In this document: piece by piece, positions 12,116 to 25,357 of the stretch
Layout: each line of letters opens with the position of its first letter
Numbering within the stretch: the stretch's first letter is position 1
NCBI GenBank assembly: GCA_963681505.1
Contig: OY811989.1
Location: forward strand, 4,368,736-4,432,735
DNA length: 64,000 bases
Reading direction: 5' to 3'
Source: Eunapius fragilis
Lineage: Eukaryota > Porifera > Demospongiae > Spongillida > Spongillidae
Notes under the pieces: generated by a model
Database searches by the model: none
What the model was told of the DNA's origin: nothing
What the model saw: the letters and a program-made list of their open reading frames with translations, nothing else
Position numbers and translations under genes: made by a program

Positions 12116-15024
12116 TGCAAGGTATACATGAAGACGATTTGGAATGGTACGTTACCCTAGTAGTTTACACCCATGCCAGTTTAAAATCCGGTATTATGGA
12201 GATTGAGCAGCAAAGCGATGACCAATCAGTTTACACCACTGATGGCATAATATACACTATGCCAGTATTAATTGTGCTGTTGACAATACTCAGACCCCCA
12301 AAATTTATGCCTTCAACACATTGGAAATCTTGTACACACAATTGTCTGTATGATGTGTACATTGACTATGTAGTCCCTCACTACAAGTCGCACACAAAAT
12401 AACTGTGAGCACACACTCCCACATAAAAATATCACAGTTCTGGGGTAAGCAGTATGCAGTGTGTCCCTTCATATGGCTTGCTTGCATTCAGACTTCATAC
12501 CACTCGGGTATACTTGCTCAGGACTATTAGATGCACTTGTGTATGCATGTGACATAGATGTATGGATGTGAGTGTACCTGTATGTGTGGTGTGCATATGT
12601 GTGCATGTGTGTATGCATGTGTATTTGTGTGTGCAAGTGTGTATGTGTGTGGAGGGGATATTTTCTGCTGGAGGGGGACAGCATCTGCTAGTGTATTGTG
12701 CCCTTGGAGGACATGATTTGTAAGCCGGTTATGTGCAGATTCTACTAGCAGATTTTGTCCAGGGGAACAATTTCAGTTCACAATGTTGTTGCATAGCTGA
12801 TAGAATACAATGAGCCAATAGGTGTAGTGTTCAAATTGCATTATGTAGTAGTCCATACAATTGTGGTTTGAACAAAACACCAATCCAACAGCCACTGGTG
12901 CTGCCAAACTACTACAGTGCTACTTGTACAGGCCAAGCTTAACTTGTACTCATGTGTTTGTCAGTGGTTGATATGGTAGCATTCTATGGTTGCCTTTGTA
13001 CATAAATTCATAGTGCATTGTGTGTTTGAGGTCAGATACCTGCCCACAGTCAGCCCCCCTTCCCTAAACTGCATAACATAGATCTTGACCTGGATACTAA
13101 AATAATGTGGCCTGTACAAGTAGCACTGTTGTAAGAGCTCTAGGAAATCAAGTTTGGCTGCACCAGTGGCCAATGGATTGGTGCTTTGTATCAAACTTGG
13201 ACTACTACATAATGCAATTTCAGTAACAGCACTACACACCATTCCCTGTTGGCTCATTGTATTTTTAATTACATGCACACATAAACGAAAGCAAACATAC
13301 ACACACACATGCATGCATGCACATGTACACTCACATGCATACACAGGTTCTTTGAACGGATGGGAAAAAGGAGGACATTTTATGAAAGAGGGGGACATAT
13401 TTATTTTGCTTGTGGATGTTTTGTTTGGGGATGGGATCTGCTATGATACCAATATGAGCATGGCATGTGACTTAGAATTGGATGTCTCCCAGCAACAGTA
13501 GAAGTTTTTGAGACTGGTTCCTTAACTCTTTAAAGGGGTAGAACAACAGGCTAAGGCTTTGTGGTCTGTCTAGTGTCCTGCATGTGAATGTAAGCGATGT
13601 GCTTTACCATGAATGCGTGCATACCTGTGTGATTCTACTCGTTTAGGTGTGCTTAGCTTGTATAGATGTTGTGACCATCTATTAATGTAATGAGCCACAG
13701 TTGCAGACACAGGCAACACATACAAGTGCATCTAATAGGAGCAAGCATACCCAAGTGGTATGAAGTCTGAATGCAAGCAAGCCATATGAAGGGACACACT
13801 GCATACTGCTTACCCCAGAACTGTGATAATTTTGTGTGGGAGTGTGTGCTCAGTTATTTTGTGTGCGACTTGTAGTGAGGGACTACGTAGTCAATGTACA
13901 CATCATACAGACAATTGTGTGTACAAGATTTCCAATGTGTTGAAGGTATAAATTTTGGGGGTCTGAGTATTGTCAACAGCACAATTAATACTGGCATAGT
14001 GTATGTTATGCCATCAGTGGTGTAAACTGATTGGTCATCACTTTGCTGCTCACAGGCAACAGTCTCCATAATACCGGATTTTAAACTGGCATGGGTGTAA
14101 ACTACTAGGGTAACGTACCATTCCAAATCGTCTTCATGTATACATTGCAGTGAACACAAACGCTGCGCTGGTCGAGTTTAAGTAGGATGACGTGTAGCGA
14201 TTATATCTCAGTCACAAATACACGATCGACAGCACGTGTGGCCTGTGTCCGAGAAAAAAAAAACGAATCACCCTCGTAGAAATGAACAACCATACAAGCT
14301 CAACTAAATACGTGATTGCAAAAGGGTTTGAGGTTATCTTAGCCTTTGGATCACGTAGGCTCGATCAATTCGACGTTTTCATGTCGCCATGCGCCACCGT
14401 AAACTCCCAACTTGTTTACGCAACTGATGGAGACGCAGACCGGTGTAACCAAGTGATACTCACGTGACAAGCAACTTGCAAAATGCCAGGTCCACCTCCG
14501 GATGGCCTGGGCTACGATTCGAGGGAGGGTGGGGCGCTTGATGGGCAGTGTCTGTAGTCACGGGATTAAAATAGCAATGACGGCACAATGGCGGAGCAAT
14601 CGGAAGATAAATGAACGAAAACTTTCAAACGCCGCAGTTTTGTAACCGCTCATCACATCTCAAACGAAAAGGCGGAAAAAATAGCGGGTGCAGTGTTGTA
14701 AATGTGCTGCAAATTTGAACGCGAAACGGCATTCTTTCATCGAGATCCATTGAAATCTAACTGTTCTGGTTGCTTAATCATGAGGACCCCCCCAGGGAGT
14801 AAATAAAAACATTCGACAACAAAATGCAGTAGTAAAATGGTCCGGTAATATATGTAGCAAGTTTGAAGGACAGAGCTTTAAAGGTCGCAACGATACTGCA
14901 AACTGAATTGAAGAAATGTTAAAAATCACATAAGCCCAGTTTTCTCTTGCACTGCCCCAATTATCGTTTGTTCAGTTTAGCCCCCCCCCCCCCCCCCCAA
15001 TATGATAAGCTTCCGCCGCCCCTG

Positions 15025-15189
15025 CGAAAGAGTTAGAATCAGACACAAAGAACAAGATAACAAAAATCTAAATACGACTTTCGACTATCAAAAGCAATAC
15101 TCATAGACACCAATGGAAACCTCCACAAATACGATACACTCGAGTGGCGTATCCGTTATAATGTGACGTCACTATGCAATACCCATAGC
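15025..15189. other. No gene seen
   Basis: AT-rich spacer between the 5.1-kb palindrome and the dispersed repeat. No coding or repeat signal recognised. Confidence 0.5.
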
Positions 15190-15903
15190 GTTGCCAATCC
15201 AGTAAATGGTAAAATCATGCCTGGTCCTTGCGTGGGCAATCGTTCGACATGTGCATTAATTGGAGCTGCGCCATTACTAGTAATACGCGGTTTGACTAGT
15301 ATGACAGACCTTACAGTACACCTACATACAAACAGTACGCCCAGTTAAAAAAGGAATTCCTCCGTTACAATCAAATGCCACACCTCTATGGCGGCAATGT
15401 CGTAAGGACATCTAATCAAAGATGCCTTCGAACTACGTACCTTGACATTGCAGTAGTCAGAGTCCACGTTCCACGTTACACGTGCTGGACAATAAGATAT
15501 AGAGAAAAAAAATGGAACCGTATATATATATTACCGTTCATTCCTCGGCCCCACTCCCATGTACCTACAAGCTAATCAAGGCAACCTCTGCCATGGTATT
15601 GCCTAGATGTGTAGCTATCTTTGTATATGTTGCTTTGCATTGTACCTTCACAATCAGTGCATCTCAATAACCTGAGGAAGTAAATTTAAGTTGCTGCAAG
15701 ATGGATTTGCCATACCGAATACGCTAGACTGCTGGGATAATGTTGTTGTAGACAGACACCCCCAGAGGCAGTAGCCACAGGATTCAATATATACATGTGA
15801 CTGTGACAATGGTACGGAAAATCCAATTTTTGACAATGTGGAATAATATGACATGCAGAGAGAGGCTGAAGGAGTGAGAGATGGGGGGGGGGGGGGGGGG
15901 GAG

Positions 15904-15947
<44 letters not shown>

Positions 15948-15990
15948 TTTTTGTCTTAGTGAAAATGTCTTTCACTGCGGCTTTGCTGTG
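15190..15990 (+). repeat. Dispersed ~750-bp repeat, copy 1
   Basis: Landmarks: GGGCAATCGTTCGACATGTG, ATGCCACACCTCTATGGCGG, CCTCGGCCCCACTCCCA, TTTGACAATGTGGAATAATA and then a G/GA-rich tail. Further copies are at 48.9-49.9 kb and 61.65-62.35 kb. After the GA tract this copy reads GTGAAAATGTCTTTCAC, a remnant of the zinc-finger coding sequence. In copy 3 the same position holds zinc-finger paralog 4, so the repeat and the finger genes were duplicated together. Confidence 0.85.
15883..15945 (+). repeat. Poly(G) followed by (GA)n
   Basis: Nineteen G, then a short break, then about 20 GA repeats at the end of the dispersed repeat. The (GA)n is much expanded in the 49.6-kb copy and short in the 62.3-kb copy. 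Confidence 0.95.
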
Positions 15991-15994
15991 CACA

Positions 15995-16069
15995 TAGCGC
16001 TTCGTAATCCACGCCTTTTTAAATACATGATGTTCATGTATTTGAAAAGGGGCGGATTACGAAGCGCTA
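15995..16069. repeat. 75-bp hairpin
   Basis: TAGCGCTTCGTAATCC pairs with GGATTACGAAGCGCTA, and the inner part AAATACATGA pairs with TCATGTATTT. The arms are about 36 bp with only a few mismatches. It could be a small foldback element or a structured transcript; no target duplication is obvious. Confidence 0.85.
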
Positions 16070-16111
16070 CGTACGCGTGGTGAATTCCAATTAGAGAGGA
16101 GGGTTGCTATA

Positions 16112-16150
16112 GTCTCGTTCCCAGACCCTATTTATTGAGAACAGGGACGA
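16112..16150 (+). repeat. GTTCCCAGACCCTATTTATTGAG motif, copy 1 (inverted relative to 17.7 kb)
   Basis: This motif recurs in the opposite sense at 17,683-17,725 and 37,540-37,585, where it forms a small hairpin. It is a short dispersed element of unknown type. Confidence 0.6.
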
Positions 16151-16343
16151 GCTACGTAAGGAATTTAATTATATACATTCTTCACATCAATTAACTCAGA
16201 AATGTCACGTTGCCGAGTTTGTCGAAAGATACAAGGATTCTAAATCCGGTGGTACACTCCTTCCTGCTTAGATAGGGCATGGGAAGCATGTAGTGTGTTG
16301 AAAGGGGCTTTGTCTAGGGTTATCAGGTCAACCTCTAAACAAA

Positions 16344-16770
16344 CTATCCATTGTCTCTTAGTCTGGTTCCATACAATGAGGACAAAAGCATTTCGAGGAC
16401 AGAAAGCATGCGCTCAGGTCCAAAAAGAAGCACTTGATATTCTCCTTGTATAACGTTGCCGCCACCGTAATCACTTCCTACGTACGCCGCACGTATCCCC
16501 TTCTGATTAAATAGTCTAACCTGATCCTTCATCAGAGCTATTAAAGGTGATATAACGATCACAATCGAGCCTTTAGTCTTCCTGATGGTATCAAACAGCA
16601 GGGGAAGTATGGCGTAGCAGATAGATTTTCCGGCACCAGTTGGAAGGTACACAAATACATCTCTTCTCTTATAAATAATGCTTGTGACTGCTGCCTCTTG
16701 TTCTGGACTCAACTGGATTCCTAGGATTCTGCAACAGCTCTCCAACGCTTTGACTTCAACAACACTATGC
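16344..16770 (-). pseudogene. RecQ-like helicase fragment, truncated before DEAH box
   Basis: About 140 codons with LSPEQEAAV (motif 0 region), LPTGAGKS (Walker A) and VIVISPLIALMKDQV (motif Ia), ending ERMLSVLEML...TRLRDNG and a stop. Motifs II to VI are missing. Upstream the frame runs into a CAGGGGCGGACGCAGG-type element (from 16,771), which supplies a false N-terminus. It resembles the helicase of the 52.7-61.5 kb transposon in layout but not closely in sequence. It is probably a remnant of a related element. Confidence 0.85.
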
Positions 16771-17576
16771 AGGGGCGGACGCAGGATTTTGGCGAGGGGG
16801 GGGGGGGTCCGACATGAATAATTGATGAGAGGAGGGGCGCGCGCGTAGCGCGCGAAAGATTTTGTGGTGCGCATTCCAATTTTTCCACAGATTGTACATG
16901 TAAGGGGGCCGGGGATTGGAAACTAAGCCAATCAACACCAAAAATGAAACTCCGTTGTATTCTGCCGGGGTTCCAGGCTATTGTAGTCTTATGGATTTAA
17001 ATGGCTGCGTTGTTACTTGCATGCGCTTTCCTTTGCTATTTGAGCCACTTAAAATTTACCATCACATGGCTAGTGTGTTTCGTCGCAGATTTGCATTGTA
17101 CGTTACATGCGCCGGCTTAGTTTCTTTGCTATGTTAAAATTTAAAATTTAAAATTTAAATTGGCAATGGTCTTGGAGCAAGGTGCATTCAACCTTGATGG
17201 GTACTAATAATAGAGCACGAAAATAACTGCGGAAAGAATGCTCTATATTATACAACCGTGGGTTAGCATTTTGGAATACATTTACCCTTACGTATAAATA
17301 CCAGCCTACTACGTATCTCGCAATATACAGAACTAAAATATAGTACTACTAATGAATAAGCAATAAGAATAAGCTATTTAGCAACTTCACGAAGTGCACT
17401 CCGTAGACATGTATATCTCACGTGCGACACGTCATACGCTAATTATATTCATATTCAGGTTCGAGGGGGGGGTCCAGACACCCTGGACCCCCCCTCTGGA
17501 TCCGCCACTGCTAAGCGTACACGTAGCCATGTACACGTGCACTCGGCGTATTAGACACGCCCTTATATTACATTCC

Positions 17577-17871
17577 ACGCATACCTGAAATCTGATTGGT
17601 GCCGCCGAGATTCCAGCGCTTGCAACCGAAATTTGGTCGCGTTGTACCATAGATACTTTAAGTATCTATGGTTGTACCAGACCCTGTATCTCAATAAATA
17701 GGGTCTGGGAACGAGACTAGGTTTACTTACCCCCGTTAGTAGCGCCACGTTTGTACATGTTCCCTGCGCTCTTACCATATTATGGGCATAGATTTTGCAC
17801 ATTGTAATGTGCGGTATACGTACCCGCATCAACCACGAATATAGTTTTCAATTTCTATCTAACAAGGGAAT
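17577..17871 (+). repeat. Direct repeat A, left copy
   Basis: Runs from CACGCATACCTGAAATCTG to AACAAGGGAAT. A copy in the same orientation occupies 37,489-37,755. The two copies lie immediately outside the inverted termini of the 19.6-kb structure. The left copy carries an extra ~40-bp mini-palindrome (CCATAGATACTTTAAGTATC). Confidence 0.85.
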
Positions 17872-18183
17872 CTATGAAGCGCCGTTTGGGACAAAATTCA
17901 CATTTTTCTGTCGATGCGATACTTTTTTATCGATGTGTACTTTATCAATCGTGGCGACCGCTTTTCCTATCTCATCGATCGATCTTATCTTCGATCTGGT
18001 AATAATTTGTCGTAGTGGCTGACTTCCGTCGCATTTTTTTTTTCTATCGCCTTATTAATCCACCACGCGGCTAAAACATCGCCTTCGACGAACAATCTAC
18101 GTTATCGAGGGTACAGCGATCGATCGGATACATGTATATAGCTGGACTCGAGCATCGATTCAGTGGTAAATCATACATAGGCC

Positions 18184-18189
18184 TATTTC
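18184..18189 (+). repeat. 6-bp target-site duplication TATTTC, left
   Basis: Identical hexamer at 25,921-25,926. The uninterrupted site with a single copy is at 37,168-37,173 in reverse complement (GAAATA). Confidence 0.9.
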
Positions 18190-18746
18190 TATGGAACGCC
18201 GTTTGGGTCAAAATTAATCACATCTGTAATTCGATCAAATTTTTTTAGATCGATGTAATTTTCTAATCGATCATTTGCATTCGACGCTATATCTCATTCG
18301 ATCATGCGGGTTCGACACAAAATTCTTTTTGATGGGATCAAATCGATGGACATGGATTGATGATCGATCGATTGACCATTCGTCGATTGACGATCGTCGA
18401 TCGATCACCGATCTGGATCATTCGATGGGGAACGAGGTGGTACGAGGATAGGCTGTTACCAGTATAGGTATACAGAGACTTGGACTGGAGTAATAATAGT
18501 CTTCTTCGTTGCACAGGAGTGAGATTTTGCATCTATGAAACCAGTGGGGCGGCAGAGAAGCTTTCTTAAGCGGAACATCCTAAACTTATATAAGCGCCTC
18601 GTTTCGACGAAGAATGGGTATGGAGGAGGTGTGAGCATATAGTTTAGCGTAGCTCTAGAGCTCTACGTGTTTTTGTGTGCGCCCGTTCAAGTGTTGTAGG
18701 CCAAAATGTGTGTACAATTAAAGGTCTGTAATTTAGGGTTGCATGC

Positions 18747-18916
<170 letters not shown>

Positions 18917-19521
18917 CTGTGGGTTGGTACCTCTAGGTATGTGTATATTAGTGTATAAAGCTCGGTATGCATTTTAATGGGAGCCATAACATGTAGAGCC
19001 TATTGGAGCATGTGTTCAAAATGTCCTATGGGAAGTGTTATTCATTTGATTGCCAAAGCTGAAAGCATAATATTTTGTGTGAGTTGTCTCTGCTTTGTAA
19101 TTTCGGAGAGGTGTTATGCCCAGCTAGGAATATACATGTTCATGTGGTTCAGGTGTCCACTACTTAGTGGAGGGTAAGATTAGACAGTCCATGATTATTG
19201 CTTTTAGAACACCTATCGAACTGCTGTAAAACCAGGCATACCCTGATTTGTATGCTCCTAGGGCATGTGGCTGTAATAGAGGGCGACCACAACAGGTCAT
19301 GGATTAGAAACCTAAATATGGAATGTTCCCACCTTCGTTGGTGTGTTATTGTGCAATGCATGAAAGCATCCATGGAAGTCGGTTCAAGCCTATCATTTTA
19401 ATATTGATCTCCACCTATATCCTTGGGTGTATGTTCAGGCTCTCGTCCCCTCAACGTTTGGGCAGAGAATCCATCATATATGAAAGCATCTAACTAGCAG
19501 ACTGTACCCCATCCAGACAAT

Positions 19522-19786
19522 TGGCAATTCGGGCCAAGCTCCAAAGGACCTGTACAACGAGCATGCGCCGACAAAATGTAAAAGGGGGCTAAACTAGCAG
19601 AACGGGAATTGATTTATTTTCTGTACACCGCGGTAGACAAATGTAACCCATTAGACATTATAATGAGCAAATGTCATTAACAACGCTTAAAAGTATCATC
19701 ATGCAGCGTCTGAAAACATATTTACGTGAAACTATGAGAAAAGAGAGAGATGAGACATTTTTGGTTAGGCAACATCCTGGTAGGGT
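19522..19786. mobile_element. 265-bp insertion in the left arm only
   Basis: AGACAAT flanks it on both sides (19,515-19,521 and 19,787-19,793), and the right arm near 24,645 has the empty site. Its first ~140 bp resemble one half of the foldback at 10,072-10,526 (CGGGCCAAGC..., CACCGCGGTAGACAAATGTA). Confidence 0.75.
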
Positions 19787-21045
19787 AGACAATGGGTATA
19801 ATCAGAGGTTACACGCATGCTGCCAAATATACTAATCCAAACACAAAGTTCCTCTCTGATTATTAATAGTCAACTCACATAGCATCACATATTGCACAGA
19901 TTCCAGCCATACACCAGGAAGAGCTACCTTTTGAAGGTACATGTACTTTAAATTTTATACCTGTCAAGTTATTAAGGTTAGGGTTAGCGAAATATATACC
20001 CTTTATGTCTGGAGAAGTTGATGGATGTGTTAGCTATACATGAATCTGTCTATATGGAATGGGTTTGGCAATCATCATGCAGACATTTGAGAAAGACCAA
20101 TACAAAATATTCTAAGACTATTGTGCCACACCTCTTCATTTGGGTCTTTGTTGCAATACTGTCCATCTTTCAACTGATACACGATACAACTGTAATATTG
20201 TTGTAGGTCATATTCTATCAACCTCCCAATTCTCACCAAGGAAACATTTAGCATATTCTGTATGCTTGTCTGTGCAATAGATGTCCTTCCAGTATTTCAT
20301 TTATTACCATACATATTGACACTAACTGAAATTCAGTGGAAAACAATATAAGCTATGTTAACTAATTAGCATCATACAATTGCAACAGCACAAATATTCA
20401 GGTATACAAGCAAGTAAATTGTTCTTTTCGATGACTGACATAATCACAAGATATATCAGCCCACAGATTGCACTGCTGAGTTCTGTAACAAGGACCAACA
20501 AGGTATCCCTTTCCCCAGGCACAAGAAAACCACAGACATGGCAGCAGATGTACATTTCACATCAAGGTTATAAACCTGCTTAATGAAGTGGTTCAAACTT
20601 CTGATCTGCAGTAGGGTATTGAATTTTTTTACCCAAACTCTGAGTTTATTTTGTCAACCTTACCCTCATGAAACAGAATGAATGGGCAATTGCAGGTAGC
20701 AGTGGTGCCTCACCTGCTCCTCCTACATCATCATCTGTGCAGACAACATTAACAATTGCAATTTACATACATGTAAGTAGACAAAATCTAACAAATAATT
20801 ATTTATTGTAACAAACAGTTAGTTGGTTGTCACAATGCTGAACTTTATTGGTATTAGGAGAAAGCCTTATAAGAATATAACTGCATTTTAAAGTGTCCAG
20901 CAAAATCACCTTTGTGGGGGTTATAAATTTATCATCTAAAGACAACAAGCTAAAAGATGAGATCTTTAATAATAGGTAAATTATTAATTTAATTTCTCAT
21001 GCCATTTATATAGTTAGCAAAAAATACATTCATGCTACAAAGATA

Positions 21046-23394
21046 ATCGTTATTGAACGGTCGACAATATATGTATAATGGGGTATACAAACACCGAGTG
21101 GTCCATTGCGGATATCGTGTGGTCCCCAGTCTATTGTGAATCGATTGTTGTGCCGTGCAATAGTGAAGCACATGTAACAGTATATAGTAGGTCTGGCCAT
21201 AGATAATTACTCTAATATCTATGGTCTGGCAAGCGAGACTGAAGCGAGTAATATGCGCAAATAAAGCTAGGTTTTGTGACTTCAAAAGTGCTGAAGTTGC
21301 AGGGCTCTGCCCCAGACCACGTTGGCCGGGGGGGGGGGGGGGGGGGCAGCTTGTGCTAGACGCTTAAATTTGCCCCCACCCCTTCCCATATAATGGCCCA
21401 CCTTGACAATTATGTAGTAATTTTGTACATATTGAAAAGGAAAGACAAACTGTTGATTATCAAAGCTTCATTGCAAGAATACAAAGAAATGAAGATTATA
21501 ATAATTAATCTTGGCCCATACCTAATAAGAAACTGGCATGCAAAAAAAAACATTCCCACCACCTAGCTCAAATGCATGCATTCCAATGTTATTATCAGTG
21601 TATCAAAATTGTCATGCACATGCCAACACAAAGCCACTCATGCCACTAATCTCAAAAGTAGGAATAGTATTAAAAATCTAGAAATACCTTACAATGACAC
21701 ACAGTTAATTGTCATTAGTATTTTTGTTATGCATATAAATTTTGTATTAGCATTCATTACATTGTAAATTTAAATTTAAATTTATAAAAATTGATGATCG
21801 TATAGTGAAATTGTGTTTTATGGTTTGTGCTAACATAATTTCTACAATCAGTCTTGGGTGTTTAAAAGTACAACTATGCAGCCACAATTACGTTTTAAAA
21901 TATATATATATATATATATACTTAACTCCATTAACTTTGCTCTTTAGGTCATTCAAACTTGATTAGTTGTTTCTCGGGCAAACGTATAATATAATTCAGT
22001 CGGTAGGTAAAGAGATAAATGATAATTATCACATACACACTGCTCGGTTCAATTCGTTGCCTCTTGACAACGTTGTTTGTGCGTTTTGTCATCTGATTGA
22101 CACATGAAGCATAGGAGACGTACAACAGCATACTGCCTTTGCAGCTCCGCTATGTTTTCAGTTAAAAAAAAAAACTTCTGCATGCCATACCTCAGCATTA
22201 TGCATTAATATTTCGAGTGCATTTGGCGGCTACTGCTGTGCTTGTGAGATGGTGATGACATTTTTGACGTAGTGACAGCCATAAGCTCAAGCAAAGTGAT
22301 TGGAGCATCTGAAGGAGCTGTGTGCGCTTAATGCACGGACATATCGTCTGATGGGATTGCGACCGTTTCGCTACTGAATTCACTTCCATGCAACCTTTCC
22401 ATCAGGGCAGCAACATTTGATGATGCTTCTCTTGCCAAATACACCACCGGACTGCTACATTCAAATCAGCTAATTTTTTGGCAAAGTATATTTGGGCCGA
22501 GAAACTACTAATTGAGTTTGAATGGTCATAGTGGAGAAGTGGTTAGTTGAACCATTTGCAAAATAAAGGGGTTAGTTGAGCTAACTGCGATCTTATATGG
22601 CATTAAAACAATGTTTTTTTACTCATCTAACAGAAAAATAGTGAGTGAGCTGGGCTTATTTGGCTATGCAGCAATCTCAGAGGCATTCTGTTTTTATTTG
22701 TAAAATGGAGTTGTGAATCATGTTAAAACACTTGCGAAGGACTCTCGTTGGTGAGGTGTCATGAATTACAATGTAATGTATGAATTTGCTTCCATCATAA
22801 TTTGACAATACCTAGCAATTGGACAAGAAACGGGAAGGCCTAGGCCTACCCATGCTAGCATACGCACCAAAATTTGGCTTAAGACAGCATATGGCTCCAA
22901 CTGACCCAATTGGCTGGGTTAGTTGTGCAATTTGACACCTGTTGATTTTTAAAATAATGTTCCTTGTAAATCTTCAGTCTCTAACATTCCTATGACATGT
23001 TACATGTGCTCAAGTGATGCCCCTTTATATCAGACTATAAACCTTTCCGTCAAACCAAACCCCAGAGGTATAAATCTTATCCTAAAATTTGACTCAAATA
23101 ACCCACTTCTCCCCTACTTGTTATACATTTTTCCCCCCATCCCTGCGAATTATTTGTTTTTCATTTTTACTATGTTAAAATCAAAGAATGGCACAAAATT
23201 CAGTAAAAATTCTGCAATATGCAGTGAAAATAGCATAAAGTACATTCATTACAGCATTGGGTCAGTTATCAAAGTCACTACCAAAGTCGGCCTAGGCCAG
23301 ATGTCTATTTAAAACTAACCGAAAATATAAATAATTTAATTTGTCTGTCTGAAGTGAAGCATGTAGCAGAAATGCTCTTGCGATGATAGGAGAC
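21046..23394. other. Spacer of the 7.7-kb palindrome, no gene recognised
   Basis: AT-rich, with a 19-G run at 21,328-21,346, an (AT)n tract near 21,900-21,920 and several open frames under 110 codons that show no family features. If the element ever encoded a transposase it is not visible here. Confidence 0.6.
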
Positions 23395-25223
23395 AGATCT
23401 TTGTAGCATGATTGTATTTTTGCTAACTATATAAACGGCATGTGAAATTAAATTAATAATTTACCCATTATTAAAGATCTCATCACTTAGCTTGTCTTTA
23501 GATGATATATTTATAAACCCCATAATAGTGATTTTGCTGGACACTTTAAAATGCAGTTATATTCTTATAAGGCTTTCTCCTAATACATATAAAGTTCAGC
23601 ATTGTGACAACCAACTAACTATTTTTTACAACAAATAATTATATGTTAGATTTTGTCTACCTACATGTAGGTAAATTGCAATTGTTAATTTTGCATGCAC
23701 AGATAATGATGTAGGAGGAGCAGGTGAGGCACCACTGCTACCTGCAATTGCCCATTCATTCTGTTTCATGAGGGTAAAGTTGACAAAATAAACTCAGATT
23801 GTGGGTAAAAAAATTCAATACCCTACTGCAGATCAGAAGTTTGAACCACTTCATTTAGTAGGTTTATAACCTTGATGTGAAATGTACATCTGCTGCCATG
23901 TCTGGTTTTCTTGTGCCTGGGGAAAGGGATACCTTGTTGGTCCTTGTTACAGAACTCAGCAGTGCAATCTGTGGGCTGATATATCTTGTGATTATGTCAG
24001 TCACATCCAAAAGAACAATATAGTTTGTTTGTATACCTGAATATTTGTGCTGTTGCAATTATATAATGCTAATTATTTAAATTAGTTAACATAGCTTAAA
24101 TTATTTTCCACTGAATTTCAGTTAGTATGGTAATAAATGAAATATTGGAAGGACATCTATCGCACAGACAGGCATACAGAATATGCTAAATGTTTCCATG
24201 GTGAGAATTGGGAGGTTAATAGAATATGGCCTACAACATTGCAGTTTGTATCGTGTAGCAGTTGAAAGATGGACAGTATTGCAACAAAGACCAATATGAA
24301 GAGGCGTGGCACAATGATATTTTGTATTGGTCTTTATCAGATGTCTGCATCATGATTGCCACACCCATTCCATATAGACAGATTCATGTATAGCTATATA
24401 TATAACACATCCATCAACTTCTCCAGACATAAAGGGTATATATTTCGTTAACCCTAACCCTAATAACTTGACAGGAATAAAATATAAAAGTACCTCCAAA
24501 AGGTAACTCTTCCTGGTGTATGGCTGGAATCTTTGCAACATGTGTGCTGTGTGAGTTGACTATTAATAATCAGAGAGGAACTTTGTGTTTGGATTAGTAT
24601 TTGGCAGCGGCATGCGTGTAACCTCTGATTATAACCATTGTCTGGATGGGGTACAGTCTGCTAGTTAGATGCTTTCATATATGATGGATTCTCTGCCCAA
24701 ACATTGAGGGGAGGAGAGCTCTGAACATACACCCAAGGATATAGGTGGAGGTCAATATTAAAATGATAGGCTCGAACCAACTTCCATGGATGCTTTCTTG
24801 CATTGCACAAGGTTTCTAATCCATGACCCGTTGTATGAGTAGCCCTCTATTGCAGCCACATGCCCTAGGAGCATGCAAATCAGGGTATGCCTGGTTTTAC
24901 AGCAGCTCAATAAGCGTTCTAAAAGCAATAACCTTGCTACTCAAATCATGGACTGTCCAATCTTGCCCTTCACTCAGTAGTGGACACCTGAACCACATGA
25001 ACATGTATATTCCTAGCTGGGCATAACACCTCTCCGAAATTACAAAGCAGAGACAACTCACACAAAATATTATGCTTTCAGCTTTGGCAATCAAATGAAC
25101 AACACCTCTCATAGGACATTTTGAAAACATGCTCCAATAGGCTCTACATGTTATGGCTCCCATTAAAATGCACACAGAGCTTTATATACTAATATACACA
25201 TACCTAGAGGTACCAACCCACAG

Positions 25224-25225
<2 letters not shown>

Positions 25226-25263
<38 letters not shown>

Positions 25264-25274
25264 GCGCACACGCA

Positions 25275-25354
<80 letters not shown>
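25226..25354 (+). repeat. (CA)n microsatellite in right arm
   Basis: Mirror counterpart of the left-arm (TG)n, with the same CACGCACGCGCACACGCACG interruption but fewer units. Confidence 0.95.

Positions 25355-25357
<3 letters not shown>

Larger units (their letters stand above)
9942..15024. mobile_element. 5.1-kb palindromic (foldback) element with 5-bp target duplication
   Basis: The left half (from CAGGGCCGGCGGAAG) is repeated as its reverse complement in the right half (ending CTTCCGCCGCCCCTG), with the centre near 13,010. Matching landmarks: 10,640-11,110 with 14,500-14,970; 11,530-11,810 with 14,170-14,440; 12,120-12,540 with 13,730-14,150; 12,780-12,950 with 13,080-13,270. CGAAA flanks both ends (9937-9941, 15025-15029). 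No transposase-like frame is present, so it is probably non-autonomous. The left arm carries three insertions that the right arm lacks. Confidence 0.85.
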
